Part shown: positions 25,492 to 32,586 of the stretch, in pieces
How the letters are laid out: each line of letters opens with the position of its first letter
How positions within the stretch are numbered: the first letter of the stretch is position 1
Source of the DNA: Candidatus Magnetominusculus dajiuhuensis
GTDB taxonomy: Bacteria; Nitrospirota; Thermodesulfovibrionia; Thermodesulfovibrionales; Magnetobacteriaceae
Direction: 5' to 3'
Length of the DNA: 47,482 bases
NCBI GenBank assembly: GCA_015233465.1
Contig: JADFXP010000011.1
Location: 16,444 to 63,925, forward strand
Made by a program: the position numbers and the translations under genes
The notes under the pieces: generated by a model
Databases searched by the model: none
What the model was told of the DNA's origin: nothing
What the model saw: only the letters and a program-made list of their open reading frames with translations

Positions 25492-26901
25492 ATGGATAAC
25501 TATGAATTTCAATTTATAAAGAAGGTCTTTAATTTTGCAAAAAAATATAAGATGTTTGCTAAAGGTCAGAAGATACTTGTTGGTCTTTCAGGCGGTGCAG
25601 ATTCGGTTTGTCTTTTAAACGTTCTGTTAACATTTGATTTAAACATCTCTGCGCTATATGTTGACCACGGTCTAAGACCGACTCAAACCCCAAGCGAAAT
25701 TGAATTCTGTTCTAATCTATGCAGCAAACTCAAGGTTGATTTTATGGTTGAATCTGTTGATGTATATCAATACCAAAAACTCCATAATATAGGAATCGGC
25801 GCTAGCGCACGGACAAAAAGATATGAGGCATTAGAGGCTGTTGCTCATAAAATTGGCACAGATAAAATAGCGCTTGGACATAACAAAGATGACCAATGCG
25901 AGACCTTTTTGATTAATATGCTAAGGGGGTCAGGGATGTCCGGGCTTTGCGGAATTCCCCCAACACGCAATAGGATAATTAGACCGATTTTATGCGTTAA
26001 TCGCTCTGAAATCAGGTCTTTTCTTGAGACAAGGCGCATCAATTATATTACAGACCCATCAAATCTAACTAATAAATATCTTAGAAATAATATCAGAAGT
26101 GAACTTCTCCCTTTATTAAAAAAATATAACCCATCCATAATGCAAACCATTTATAACACAACTGAAATCCTTAGCGTTGAGGATAAATTTCTTGAATCTG
26201 TTACGTCTCAATTGATGACAGAGATAGTTATAAATTGGAAAGATGGAATTATTGAGCTTGATATAAAAAAATTAACAATAATTGATCTGGCTTTATTAAG
26301 AAGGATCATTCGTCAAGCCATTAGTCATTTTAATTTATCGCTTGGACTTATTCATATTGACAATATTATTAATTTAATCAAAGACTTAAACACTGGAGGC
26401 TGTCTTAACCTGCCAGATGACTTGATTGTAATTAAGGGATATGACCGCCTTATTATAAAAAATGTAAATTTTGTAAATTCACCAATAATTGGATGTGAGC
26501 TAAATATCCCAGGCGTTACCATTATTGATAAAACAGGTTCATCAATCACCGCATCATTTACAGACCTGCCTCAAACCCAATACGGTAAAGATGAGACATA
26601 TCTTGATTTTGATAAAATTATTGGTAAAACACTAAAAATAAGGACAAGAAATAAGGGTGATTTCTTCTACCCTCAAGGATTTGGAAAAAAGAAAAAGCTG
26701 CAAGATTTCTTCATTGATGAAAAAATTCCAAGAGAGATTAGAGATACCATACCAATCATTTATCTAAATAACGAAATAGTCTGGATCGCAGGCCACAGAG
26801 CAGACGAACGATTTCATGCAAATATGAAAACAATCAATATTTTAAAATTAGTCATGAGGACTCTGCCCATTTTATCTACGGGTTCCCGCAAAGGGTCTTG
26901 A
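25492..26901 (+). CDS. tilS: tRNA(Ile) lysidine synthetase
   Basis: Converts C34 of the CAU-anticodon tRNA(Ile) to lysidine, allowing AUA decoding, which is fitting in this AT-rich genome. The PP-loop is LVGLSGGADSVCLL (Ser33-Ser38), followed by YVDHGLRP, the GHNKDDQCET motif and LLPLLKKYNP. Residues about 385-455 are the TilS C-terminal domain (KIRTRNKGDFF, KKKKLQDFFIDEKIPR, VWIAGHRADERF). The full-length form has 469 residues. AAGG lies 8 nt before the ATG. The last residues (about MRTLPILSTGSRKGS) are encoded by repeat copy D, replacing the native end. Confidence 0.96.
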   Translation: MDNYEFQFIKKVFNFAKKYKMFAKGQKILVGLSGGADSVCLLNVLLTFDLNISALYVDHGLRPTQTPSEIEFCSNLCSKLKVDFMVESVDVYQYQKLHNIGIGASARTKRYEALEAVAHKIGTDKIALGHNKDDQCETFLINMLRGSGMSGLCGIPPTRNRIIRPILCVNRSEIRSFLETRRINYITDPSNLTNKYLRNNIRSELLPLLKKYNPSIMQTIYNTTEILSVEDKFLESVTSQLMTEIVINWKDGIIELDIKKLTIIDLALLRRIIRQAISHFNLSLGLIHIDNIINLIKDLNTGGCLNLPDDLIVIKGYDRLIIKNVNFVNSPIIGCELNIPGVTIIDKTGSSITASFTDLPQTQYGKDETYLDFDKIIGKTLKIRTRNKGDFFYPQGFGKKKKLQDFFIDEKIPREIRDTIPIIYLNNEIVWIAGHRADERFHANMKTINILKLVMRTLPILSTGSRKGS

Positions 26902-26915
26902 CCCTTTGAACCCAT
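26853..26915 (+). repeat. 3'-end palindromic repeat, copy D (coding)
   Basis: Lies across the 3' end of tilS and ends TTTGAACCCATTA. It shares TTATCTACGGG with copy A and contains CGGG-TT-CCCG (26879-26888) and AAAGGGTC-TT-GACCCTTT (26890-26907). The first hairpin is disrupted (GAGGACTCTGCCCA). It supplies the TGA stop within the second hairpin. Read in a different frame from copies B and F. Confidence 0.85.
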
Positions 26916-26933
26916 TATTTTTCATTTTATTTC

Positions 26934-26962
26934 TTGACTTTAATTACCAATCAGATTATATT
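26934..26962 (+). promoter_or_regulatory. Sigma70-type promoter for the pseudo-receiver/hemerythrin pair
   Basis: TTGACT (26934-26939), 17-nt spacer, TATATT (26957-26962). The leader of about 55 nt ends in AAAGGAG before the ATG at 27025. Confidence 0.65.
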
Positions 26963-27024
26963 AGATAAGCAAGGTCTTGATTACTTTATTGATTTAATTT
27001 GAGAAAGTTTTAAAGGAGCTATTT

Positions 27025-27396
27025 ATGTCAAAGATGGTTGTAATTATTTGTGTAAAATCTGAGTTGGAAAGCAATATTAATAATGCCTTAGAGGGAGTCA
27101 GCAGTTCTATTTACATAAATTCTTATTCAACATTACCTGAAGTAGAGGATAATATTGAGAATATTAATGGCGTAAATATCTTGATTATAGATTCGGCAAA
27201 GACAGGACAGTCAACAATAGAATTTACTCAAAAGATTAAAAAAATTAATCCAAAGACTAAAATTATTCTCATAATTGATGCTAATGCACCAAAGGTAAAC
27301 GTGATTGACACTATGATCGATGGCATAATAAATGGAGTGCTTTTGGTACCATTTACGAAAAAGCAAATGGAAGAATATATTAATTTCTTCTTATAA
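27025..27396 (+). CDS. Degenerate stand-alone receiver (pseudo-receiver)
   Basis: A 123-residue CheY-fold protein. It keeps Asp56 (VNILIIDSAKTG) and the surrounding hydrophobic strands, but the acidic pair of the first strand is gone (MVVIICVKSEL) and the conserved Lys before PF is Val (VLLVPFTKK). Mg2+-dependent phosphorylation is therefore doubtful; it may be a constitutive or ligand-controlled adaptor. AAAGGAG 6 nt before the ATG. The hemerythrin gene follows 36 bp later in the same orientation. Confidence 0.72.
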   Translation: MSKMVVIICVKSELESNINNALEGVSSSIYINSYSTLPEVEDNIENINGVNILIIDSAKTGQSTIEFTQKIKKINPKTKIILIIDANAPKVNVIDTMIDGIINGVLLVPFTKKQMEEYINFFL

Positions 27397-27432
27397 TCTA
27401 TTAATCCAATTTTCAAAAGGAGGGTTTAAAAA

Positions 27433-27837
27433 ATGCCATTTATGACTTTTAATGATACTATGAAGGTAAATATAGAAGAAATTGATGATCATCATAGAAC
27501 ATTAGTCAGCCTGATTAATGAACTATATGATGCAGTAAGCGCTGGCAGCGGGGAAGAAACTATAGCTAAAGTACTTCCTGAGTTGATTAATTATACAATG
27601 TATCATTTTTTCGCTGAAGAAGATTACATGGTTAAATATTCATATCCATTATACAATGAACAAAAAATGGAACATGCTAAATTGATTGAGCAGACCTTTG
27701 AGCTATATGACCGCTTTAATGCAGGGGATAAGATAAGTAATGATGTCCTTGATTTTTTAAAAAATTGGCTCAATGACCATATTCTTGGTCTTGACGTTGA
27801 TCTTGGGCGTTATTTACAAGGTATAGGGGTTGTGTAA
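27433..27837 (+). CDS. Bacteriohemerythrin
   Basis: Single-domain O2-binding di-iron protein of 134 residues. Iron ligands visible are His21 (IDDHHRTL), His58 and Glu62 (HFFAE), His81 (KMEHAKL), His116 and Asp121 (HILGLD). The family HxxxH motif reads QxxxH here (Gln77), so one of the five expected histidines is replaced; the site may be altered. AAAGGAGGG precedes the ATG. It pairs with the pseudo-receiver, hinting at an oxygen-response module. Convergent with pgi; repeat copy E fills the gap. Confidence 0.88.
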   Translation: MPFMTFNDTMKVNIEEIDDHHRTLVSLINELYDAVSAGSGEETIAKVLPELINYTMYHFFAEEDYMVKYSYPLYNEQKMEHAKLIEQTFELYDRFNAGDKISNDVLDFLKNWLNDHILGLDVDLGRYLQGIGVV

Positions 27838-27841
27838 TTAA

Positions 27842-27908
27842 TGGGTTCAAAGGGACGAGTCCCTTTGCGGGTGTTTGAGGGCAGAGCCCTCAAGACAATG
27901 CCTTCATA
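27842..27908 (-). repeat. 3'-end palindromic repeat, copy E
   Basis: On the minus strand it starts at the pgi stop (ATATGAAGGCATTG) and ends TTTGAACCCAT. Same hairpins as copy C: GAGGGC-TCT-GCCCTC and AAAGGGA-CTCG-TCCCTTT. The opening bases, including the stop codon, are the same as at atpZ. It is oriented with pgi, not with the convergent hemerythrin gene. Confidence 0.9.
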
Positions 27909-29244
27909 TCTTCCAGCAGCTATTCCTATTTTTCAATTCATTAATTAAGTCTTTATCTTCTTTATTTCCGTGTTTTTCAAGCATTTCGCGTATCATAGTT
28001 TTACCTGTTTCGACCCATGGCTGATTGAATGGGTTTATCCCAAACAGAAAACCTGTAACAACTGTGGCAATCTCAAGGAATAAAAACAACTGGCCTATAT
28101 GATAAGCATCTATTGTAGGTATTAAGATAGACATATTAGGTTTAGAGTCCTTAGTAAGGATATATTCTGTAGATTCTTGCCCTGCGATACAAATATCAGC
28201 CATACTTTGACCAATGAGATAATCAAAATAATCAATCTCCTCAAATGTCTTAGGTATTATAAAGCAGTCGCCGTAGTCTTTTATCTTGATAAAGATTACC
28301 ACTTTATCCTCTGGGCCTTCCATCCATAGCTGGAGCTGTGAATGTTGATCTTTTGTGCCGATGGAAGGATATGGGGTGAGGCCTGAGCCGAGCTTTCCGA
28401 GACTTTCTGCCCAGAGTTGGCAGAACCATTCTGAGAGAGATTTTAAACCGTCTGCATATGGCATTAAGACATTTATCTTGCGGTTTTCTTCTGTACACAT
28501 TATAAAAAGAAGAGCAGAAAATAAATACACAGGATTTTCCCAAAGTTCTGGTCTTGTGCAGCGTTCTAAGATATCGCGTGCACCTTGTAATAACTCAAGA
28601 CTGTCTATACCTGCAACCTCAGAAAGCAAGAGTCCGGAAGCACTCAATACTGAAAAACGTCCAACTACCTTTTCAGGGATTTCAAGGGTTTTAAATCCAT
28701 ATGTCTTAACAAGTTGATGAGTTGTGCAGTTTATGCTGCATGTGAGGATGATACGTTTTGCAGCCTCAACCTTGCCTAATTCTCTTGACATCTTTTCCCA
28801 AAGTATCATGAATGCAGCAACGGTTTCAGAGGTATTTCCAGATTTGCTGACAATATTTATTGTGGTCTTTGAGAGGTCTATGTTATTCATTATATTTTTT
28901 AAGATTATAGGATCAGCATTATCAAATATAAATATACGCGGCTTATTTCTGACATTGTGCATCTGGCTTAAGGCATTTAATATTGCGCGAGGGCCCATAG
29001 CAGCGCCTCCCATGCCAAGAAAGAGAAAATTCTCTGAGGTTTCTCTAATCTCTTTAGCCATAACCTTGATTTGCTCAATATCTTGACTAACAAGGTCTAA
29101 GAAGGCTAGTTCATTCCATTTTCTATCTTTTATCTGTTGGTGAGCCTCATTGATACGTTCCCTTAATGCCTCTATCTGATTGATGGAAACACCTTTTTCT
29201 CCCAAGACATCAGCCATCATATTTGCAAAATATACTTCAAGCAT
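27904..29244 (-). CDS. pgi: Glucose-6-phosphate isomerase
   Basis: Interconverts glucose 6-phosphate and fructose 6-phosphate. The 446 residues match the short bacterial PGI form. Signatures: FLFLGMGGAAMGPRAIL, the phosphate-binding IVSKSGNTSETVA, and GTKDQHSQLQLWMEGP with the active-site His/Gln region. AAGGTG lies 8 nt before the ATG. The leader is unusual: a tandem duplication of the ribosome-binding region plus two hairpins (see 29250-29365). Its 3' end merges into repeat copy E. Confidence 0.93.
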   Translation of the reverse strand: MLEVYFANMMADVLGEKGVSINQIEALRERINEAHQQIKDRKWNELAFLDLVSQDIEQIKVMAKEIRETSENFLFLGMGGAAMGPRAILNALSQMHNVRNKPRIFIFDNADPIILKNIMNNIDLSKTTINIVSKSGNTSETVAAFMILWEKMSRELGKVEAAKRIILTCSINCTTHQLVKTYGFKTLEIPEKVVGRFSVLSASGLLLSEVAGIDSLELLQGARDILERCTRPELWENPVYLFSALLFIMCTEENRKINVLMPYADGLKSLSEWFCQLWAESLGKLGSGLTPYPSIGTKDQHSQLQLWMEGPEDKVVIFIKIKDYGDCFIIPKTFEEIDYFDYLIGQSMADICIAGQESTEYILTKDSKPNMSILIPTIDAYHIGQLFLFLEIATVVTGFLFGINPFNQPWVETGKTMIREMLEKHGNKEDKDLINELKNRNSCWKI

Positions 29245-29249
29245 ATAAT

Positions 29250-29365
29250 TTTCACCTTAATGCCTTGCGAGGTTTGGGGGCGCAGCTCCCAACGTTTCAC
29301 CTTAATGCCTTGCGAATTAGTGGGTCTAAACCCCTTTGGGAGTGCAGCTCCCAAGCCCTCCACAG
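29250..29365 (-). repeat. Tandemly duplicated leader with two GGGAG hairpins before pgi
   Basis: A 21-bp perfect direct repeat (29250-29270 and 29295-29315, 45-bp period) ends each unit and contains the ribosome-binding site AAGGTG on the minus strand. Each unit also has a hairpin: TTGGGAG-TGCAG-CTCCCAA (29336-29354) and a G-rich variant (29274-29292). It lies between crp-like and pgi genes. It may be another palindromic repeat family or a translational control region. Confidence 0.6.
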
Positions 29366-29387
29366 GCTGCATTTACAAAATATTAGA

Positions 29388-30068
29388 TCAAACTAAAGTC
29401 AAATTATCAATCATTTGTTTTAGTCTTTCTTTTTGCAAGATATGAATTCTTACTCCAGTTGTCTCAATTAATCCATCATTTCTGAGTTTAGTTATAGCTC
29501 GAGACACTGAAACACGCGTTGTGCCTGTCATATCTGCGATTTCTTGATGTGTTAAATGTATCTTTACAGTGGTTTTTTCTGAATATTTTAATATCAAGGC
29601 AGCTACTCTGGTTGTAACATCCATAAAAATCATATCTTCAAACAACTTTTCCATTTCAATACGTTTATTTATGGTCATTTTAAGAAAATTTAATGCAACA
29701 TCTGGCCTTGTACCCATAAATAATAAAAAGGCATCTCGATCTATTATACTTCCAGAGGAATCCATAGTAGCTTCAGCAATACTTGAACGGGTCGTTTCAG
29801 AGGATAAACATAATTCTCCAAAGAATTCCTTTGGTTCTACTAGGTCAAGTGTAAGTTTTCTACCGTCAGGTGCGAGTCTTGAGAGCTTAATCCTGCCCTC
29901 TTTGAGGTAATAAAGCGTTTTCGCAGGATCACCTTGCATAAAAAGTGTTTTATCCTTATTGATTTTAAATGGCGAAGAAGCCTTTTTTAACAGAGTTATC
30001 TCTTTTTCTGTCAAATTTGTAAATATATTTAAACCATCTATACTCCAAAAATTATCCATATCCCTCAT
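29388..30068 (-). CDS. Crp/Fnr-family transcription regulator
   Basis: A 226-residue regulator: cyclic-nucleotide-type beta-barrel (about 15-130; PAKTLYYLKEGRIKLSRLAPDGR, then EPKEFFGELCL), dimer helix, and Crp-type winged helix (LTHQEIADMTGTTRVSVSRAITKLRNDG split across residues about 170-200). There are no N-terminal cysteines, so no FNR-type Fe-S cluster. The cAMP-binding arginine region is not clearly conserved (TTRSSIAEA is similar to RxS), so the ligand is open. The first ATG (30068) lacks a ribosome-binding site; a second is three codons on. Confidence 0.9.
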   Translation of the reverse strand: MRDMDNFWSIDGLNIFTNLTEKEITLLKKASSPFKINKDKTLFMQGDPAKTLYYLKEGRIKLSRLAPDGRKLTLDLVEPKEFFGELCLSSETTRSSIAEATMDSSGSIIDRDAFLLFMGTRPDVALNFLKMTINKRIEMEKLFEDMIFMDVTTRVAALILKYSEKTTVKIHLTHQEIADMTGTTRVSVSRAITKLRNDGLIETTGVRIHILQKERLKQMIDNLTLV

Positions 30069-30110
30069 AAATATTAATATTTCTTGAAATGCCCATTTAC
30101 TGCCTCTAGC

Positions 30111-30139
30111 ATATTACACTGAATAGAAAACTAAGTCAA
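30111..30139 (-). promoter_or_regulatory. Promoter of the Crp/Fnr-type gene
   Basis: On the minus strand: TTGACT (30134-30139), 17-nt spacer, TAATAT (30111-30116). A leader of about 35 nt precedes the ATG. It is back-to-back with the promoter of the ligase gene (30162-30190). Confidence 0.6.
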
Positions 30140-30161
30140 GAAATTTCAGTTATTGAATGAT

Positions 30162-30190
30162 TTGATAATTTTTTCAAAATCAGTTATGAT
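30162..30190 (+). promoter_or_regulatory. Promoter of the acyl-CoA ligase gene, predicted near-leaderless
   Basis: TTGATA (30162-30167), 17-nt spacer, TATGAT (30185-30190). The ATG lies 9 nt further on with no ribosome-binding site, so the mRNA leader would be about 0-3 nt. Confidence 0.55.
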
Positions 30191-30199
30191 AATCGTAAT

Positions 30200-31882
30200 A
30201 TGCTAAATTTCCAAACAAACTCACAACTTTTATATAAAGAGGCTATAAATTCCCCTAAAAAGGTTCGTTTTATGGTCTCTGACAATGATGGCGGTTTCAA
30301 GGCTGTCACTTGGGGTGAGTTTCTTGAAAATACCATTAAAATTGCCTTATATCTGGACAGTATTATGCCCTTAACAGATAAGAAATTTGTAGTATTTGCT
30401 AAAACAAGGGTGGAATGGGCTTATTTTGGTCTTGCTATTGAGGCATGCAGAGGGGTATTTGTTCCAGTTTTTCATACAAGCCCAGAATCACTTTTAATTT
30501 ATATAACAAATCACTCTGACGCTGATTTTATAATTACCGAAAATACGCTCCTTGCAGAGATTTTTATGAGCATTAGACATATGCCTAAGGTCAAAAAAAT
30601 CCTTATTATGGACAAAAAAAATGATTTTACTAATGTCGAAACCTTTACTCCCATGGTCTATATAGAAGAGATTTATAAAATAGGAAGCAGACTGATGGAG
30701 AAAAACCCTGACAGATTTCCACAGCTGTTAAGTAATATTTCAATAAATGACACTGCTACCATACTTTATACATCAGGCACAACTGGAGTCCCAAAGGGCG
30801 TAGTTCTTACCCATAAAAACCTATTTGTGAATTCCTCTGACTGGATAGATGTCCTTGGTCCACTGATACCTAACGAAAAAATAGACCTGCTTTGGCTTCC
30901 AACATCTCATATATTTGGATGGGGTGAGCTTGGGCTTGGTCATGTGCTTGGATTTAAAACTTATTTTACAACCCCTCTTGAAGTCCTTGGACTTATGCCT
31001 ATTATCAAACCAACCATATTTATAAGCGTTCCCGTATACTGGGAAAAACTCTATCTCATGGCTGTCGCTTCCTCTAATATAGAAAACAAACAATTTGATA
31101 AATTAATTGAATTAACAGGAGGCAGACTTAAATTTTGTCTATCAGGAGGGGCTGGATTAAAACGTGAAGTAAAAGAATTTTACTATAAGGCAGGATTATT
31201 GATAATTGAAGGTTATGGACTCACTGAATGCTCGCCAACCCTAACCATGAACAGAGGCGATGACTTTGACTTTGATACTGTAGGCAAGGCATTTCCAAGT
31301 GTAACGCTTAAACTTGCGCAAGATAATGAGATACTTGCTAAGGGTGAAAATATATTTAACGGATACTATAAAGACAAAGAATCTTCAACTGAGGCATTTG
31401 ATAAAAATGGATGGTTTAAGACTGGCGACCTCGGAACATTTACTGACAAAGAGTTTTTAAAGATAATCGGGCGAAAAAAAGAGATAATCGTTACCTCTGG
31501 AGGCAAAAATATCTCCCCTGCCCTCATTGAATCAAAATTTAAAGATTCCCCATTGATTGAACATATAGTTTTATACGGAAACGAACGTAAATACCTTACC
31601 GCACTCATTACTTTAAATAAAACAGCAGCCCAGAATCTATCGGATATAGCTATTAAAACTGTAGTACAAGAAAATATTGACAAGGTAAATAAAGACCTTC
31701 AATCATTTGAGACCATTAAGAAATTCTATATTCATGATAAAAGCCTTACAGTAAAAGACGGATTCCTTACTCCTGCACTAAAACTCCGCAGAAATAACGT
31801 TTATGAGGCATTTAAAGATATTCTTGATAAACTTTATGAGGGCTCTGCCCTCAAACTCCCGCAAAGGGACTCGTCCCTTTGA
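30200..31882 (+). CDS. AMP-dependent synthetase/ligase (long-chain acyl-CoA synthetase-like)
   Basis: ANL-superfamily enzyme that adenylates a carboxylic acid and loads it on CoA. Motifs: TILYTSGTTGVPKGVVLTHK (P-loop-like A3), GYGLTECSPTLTMN (A5), GWFKTGDLGTF (A7) and GRKKEIIVTSGGKNISPALIE (A8-A10 region). The 560 residues resemble FACS of the FAA1/FadD15 type. The substrate is probably a fatty acid. The last 14 residues (EGSALKLPQRDSSL) come from repeat copy F, so the native C-terminus has been replaced; the catalytic Lys of A10 would be near residue 540 (LKLRRNN). Confidence 0.9.
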   Translation: MLNFQTNSQLLYKEAINSPKKVRFMVSDNDGGFKAVTWGEFLENTIKIALYLDSIMPLTDKKFVVFAKTRVEWAYFGLAIEACRGVFVPVFHTSPESLLIYITNHSDADFIITENTLLAEIFMSIRHMPKVKKILIMDKKNDFTNVETFTPMVYIEEIYKIGSRLMEKNPDRFPQLLSNISINDTATILYTSGTTGVPKGVVLTHKNLFVNSSDWIDVLGPLIPNEKIDLLWLPTSHIFGWGELGLGHVLGFKTYFTTPLEVLGLMPIIKPTIFISVPVYWEKLYLMAVASSNIENKQFDKLIELTGGRLKFCLSGGAGLKREVKEFYYKAGLLIIEGYGLTECSPTLTMNRGDDFDFDTVGKAFPSVTLKLAQDNEILAKGENIFNGYYKDKESSTEAFDKNGWFKTGDLGTFTDKEFLKIIGRKKEIIVTSGGKNISPALIESKFKDSPLIEHIVLYGNERKYLTALITLNKTAAQNLSDIAIKTVVQENIDKVNKDLQSFETIKKFYIHDKSLTVKDGFLTPALKLRRNNVYEAFKDILDKLYEGSALKLPQRDSSL

Positions 31883-31889
31883 ACCCATT
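31838..31889 (+). repeat. 3'-end palindromic repeat, copy F (coding)
   Basis: Forms the 3' end of the ligase gene, with the TGA within the TTTGAACCC end. Hairpins GAGGGC-TCT-GCCCTC and AAAGGGA-CTCG-TCCCTTT, identical to copies C and E. It lies at a convergent junction with hddC. Confidence 0.9.
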
Positions 31890-32586
31890 ATAAAAAACTA
31901 CATAAATAATCTTTTGCTTGCTTATATCTCTCAGGAGTCCCTATATCAATAAATTTACCTGTTTTTATGTACCCATATATATCTTTGTCTAATATCTTTG
32001 GAAAAAGATCATACTCTATTGAGTATTGAATCATCTGCGGGATATGATCAAATACACTTTGATTAAATATATATACCCCACCATTAATAAGACCACTATC
32101 TTCTGATTTTATTTTTTCACTAAAACTAATAATACGACTGCTTTCATCAATTAAAACTCTGCCATATTCTGAAATATTCTCTTTTAAGACAAGGGCAATT
32201 GAAATAAAGGCATTTTTATCCTTATGAAAACTCATAAAATCATTGTAATCTAATTGACAAAATGAATCTCCGTTCATTGCAAAAAACATATTACTTTTTA
32301 TAAACCTTTGAGCATTCTTTACAGCCCCAGCAGTGCCTAAGGGAGAGCTTTCTTCAGAGATTATTATCTCTAAATCCCTAAATTTATCTTGATAATAATC
32401 CCTAATAAATCCTTGTTTATAACCTGTACATAATATAAATCGTTTATAACCATAAGAAGCTGCATGAATAATCAATATATCAAGGAAAGACCTATCTCCC
32501 ATTTGCGCCATTGGCTTTGGTCTATCACTAACTACAGCCTGAAGACGGCTCCCAATGCCTCCGCATAAAATAACTATATCATTCAT
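31888..32586 (-). CDS. hddC: HddC-like sugar-1-phosphate guanylyltransferase
   Basis: A 232-residue nucleotidyltransferase: IVILCGGIGSRLQAVVSDRPKP is the GGxGxRL...KP signature, then MNGDSFCQLDYNDF (DxD-type metal site) and FIDIGTPERY. Closest in style to HddC, which makes GDP-D-glycero-alpha-D-manno-heptose from the heptose 1-phosphate; the GHMP kinase in this operon (HddA-like) supports it. A GMP- or CTP-type NTase for another sugar is possible. Its start overlaps the preceding gene's stop (ATGAATGA). Last gene of the operon. Confidence 0.75.
   Translation of the reverse strand: MNDIVILCGGIGSRLQAVVSDRPKPMAQMGDRSFLDILIIHAASYGYKRFILCTGYKQGFIRDYYQDKFRDLEIIISEESSPLGTAGAVKNAQRFIKSNMFFAMNGDSFCQLDYNDFMSFHKDKNAFISIALVLKENISEYGRVLIDESSRIISFSEKIKSEDSGLINGGVYIFNQSVFDHIPQMIQYSIEYDLFPKILDKDIYGYIKTGKFIDIGTPERYKQAKDYLCSFL

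Noticed and set aside
17799..31889. Regularly recurring palindromic repeats as a CRISPR-like array
   Set aside because: Copies are kilobases apart with whole genes between them, occur on both strands and have no spacer structure or cas genes.
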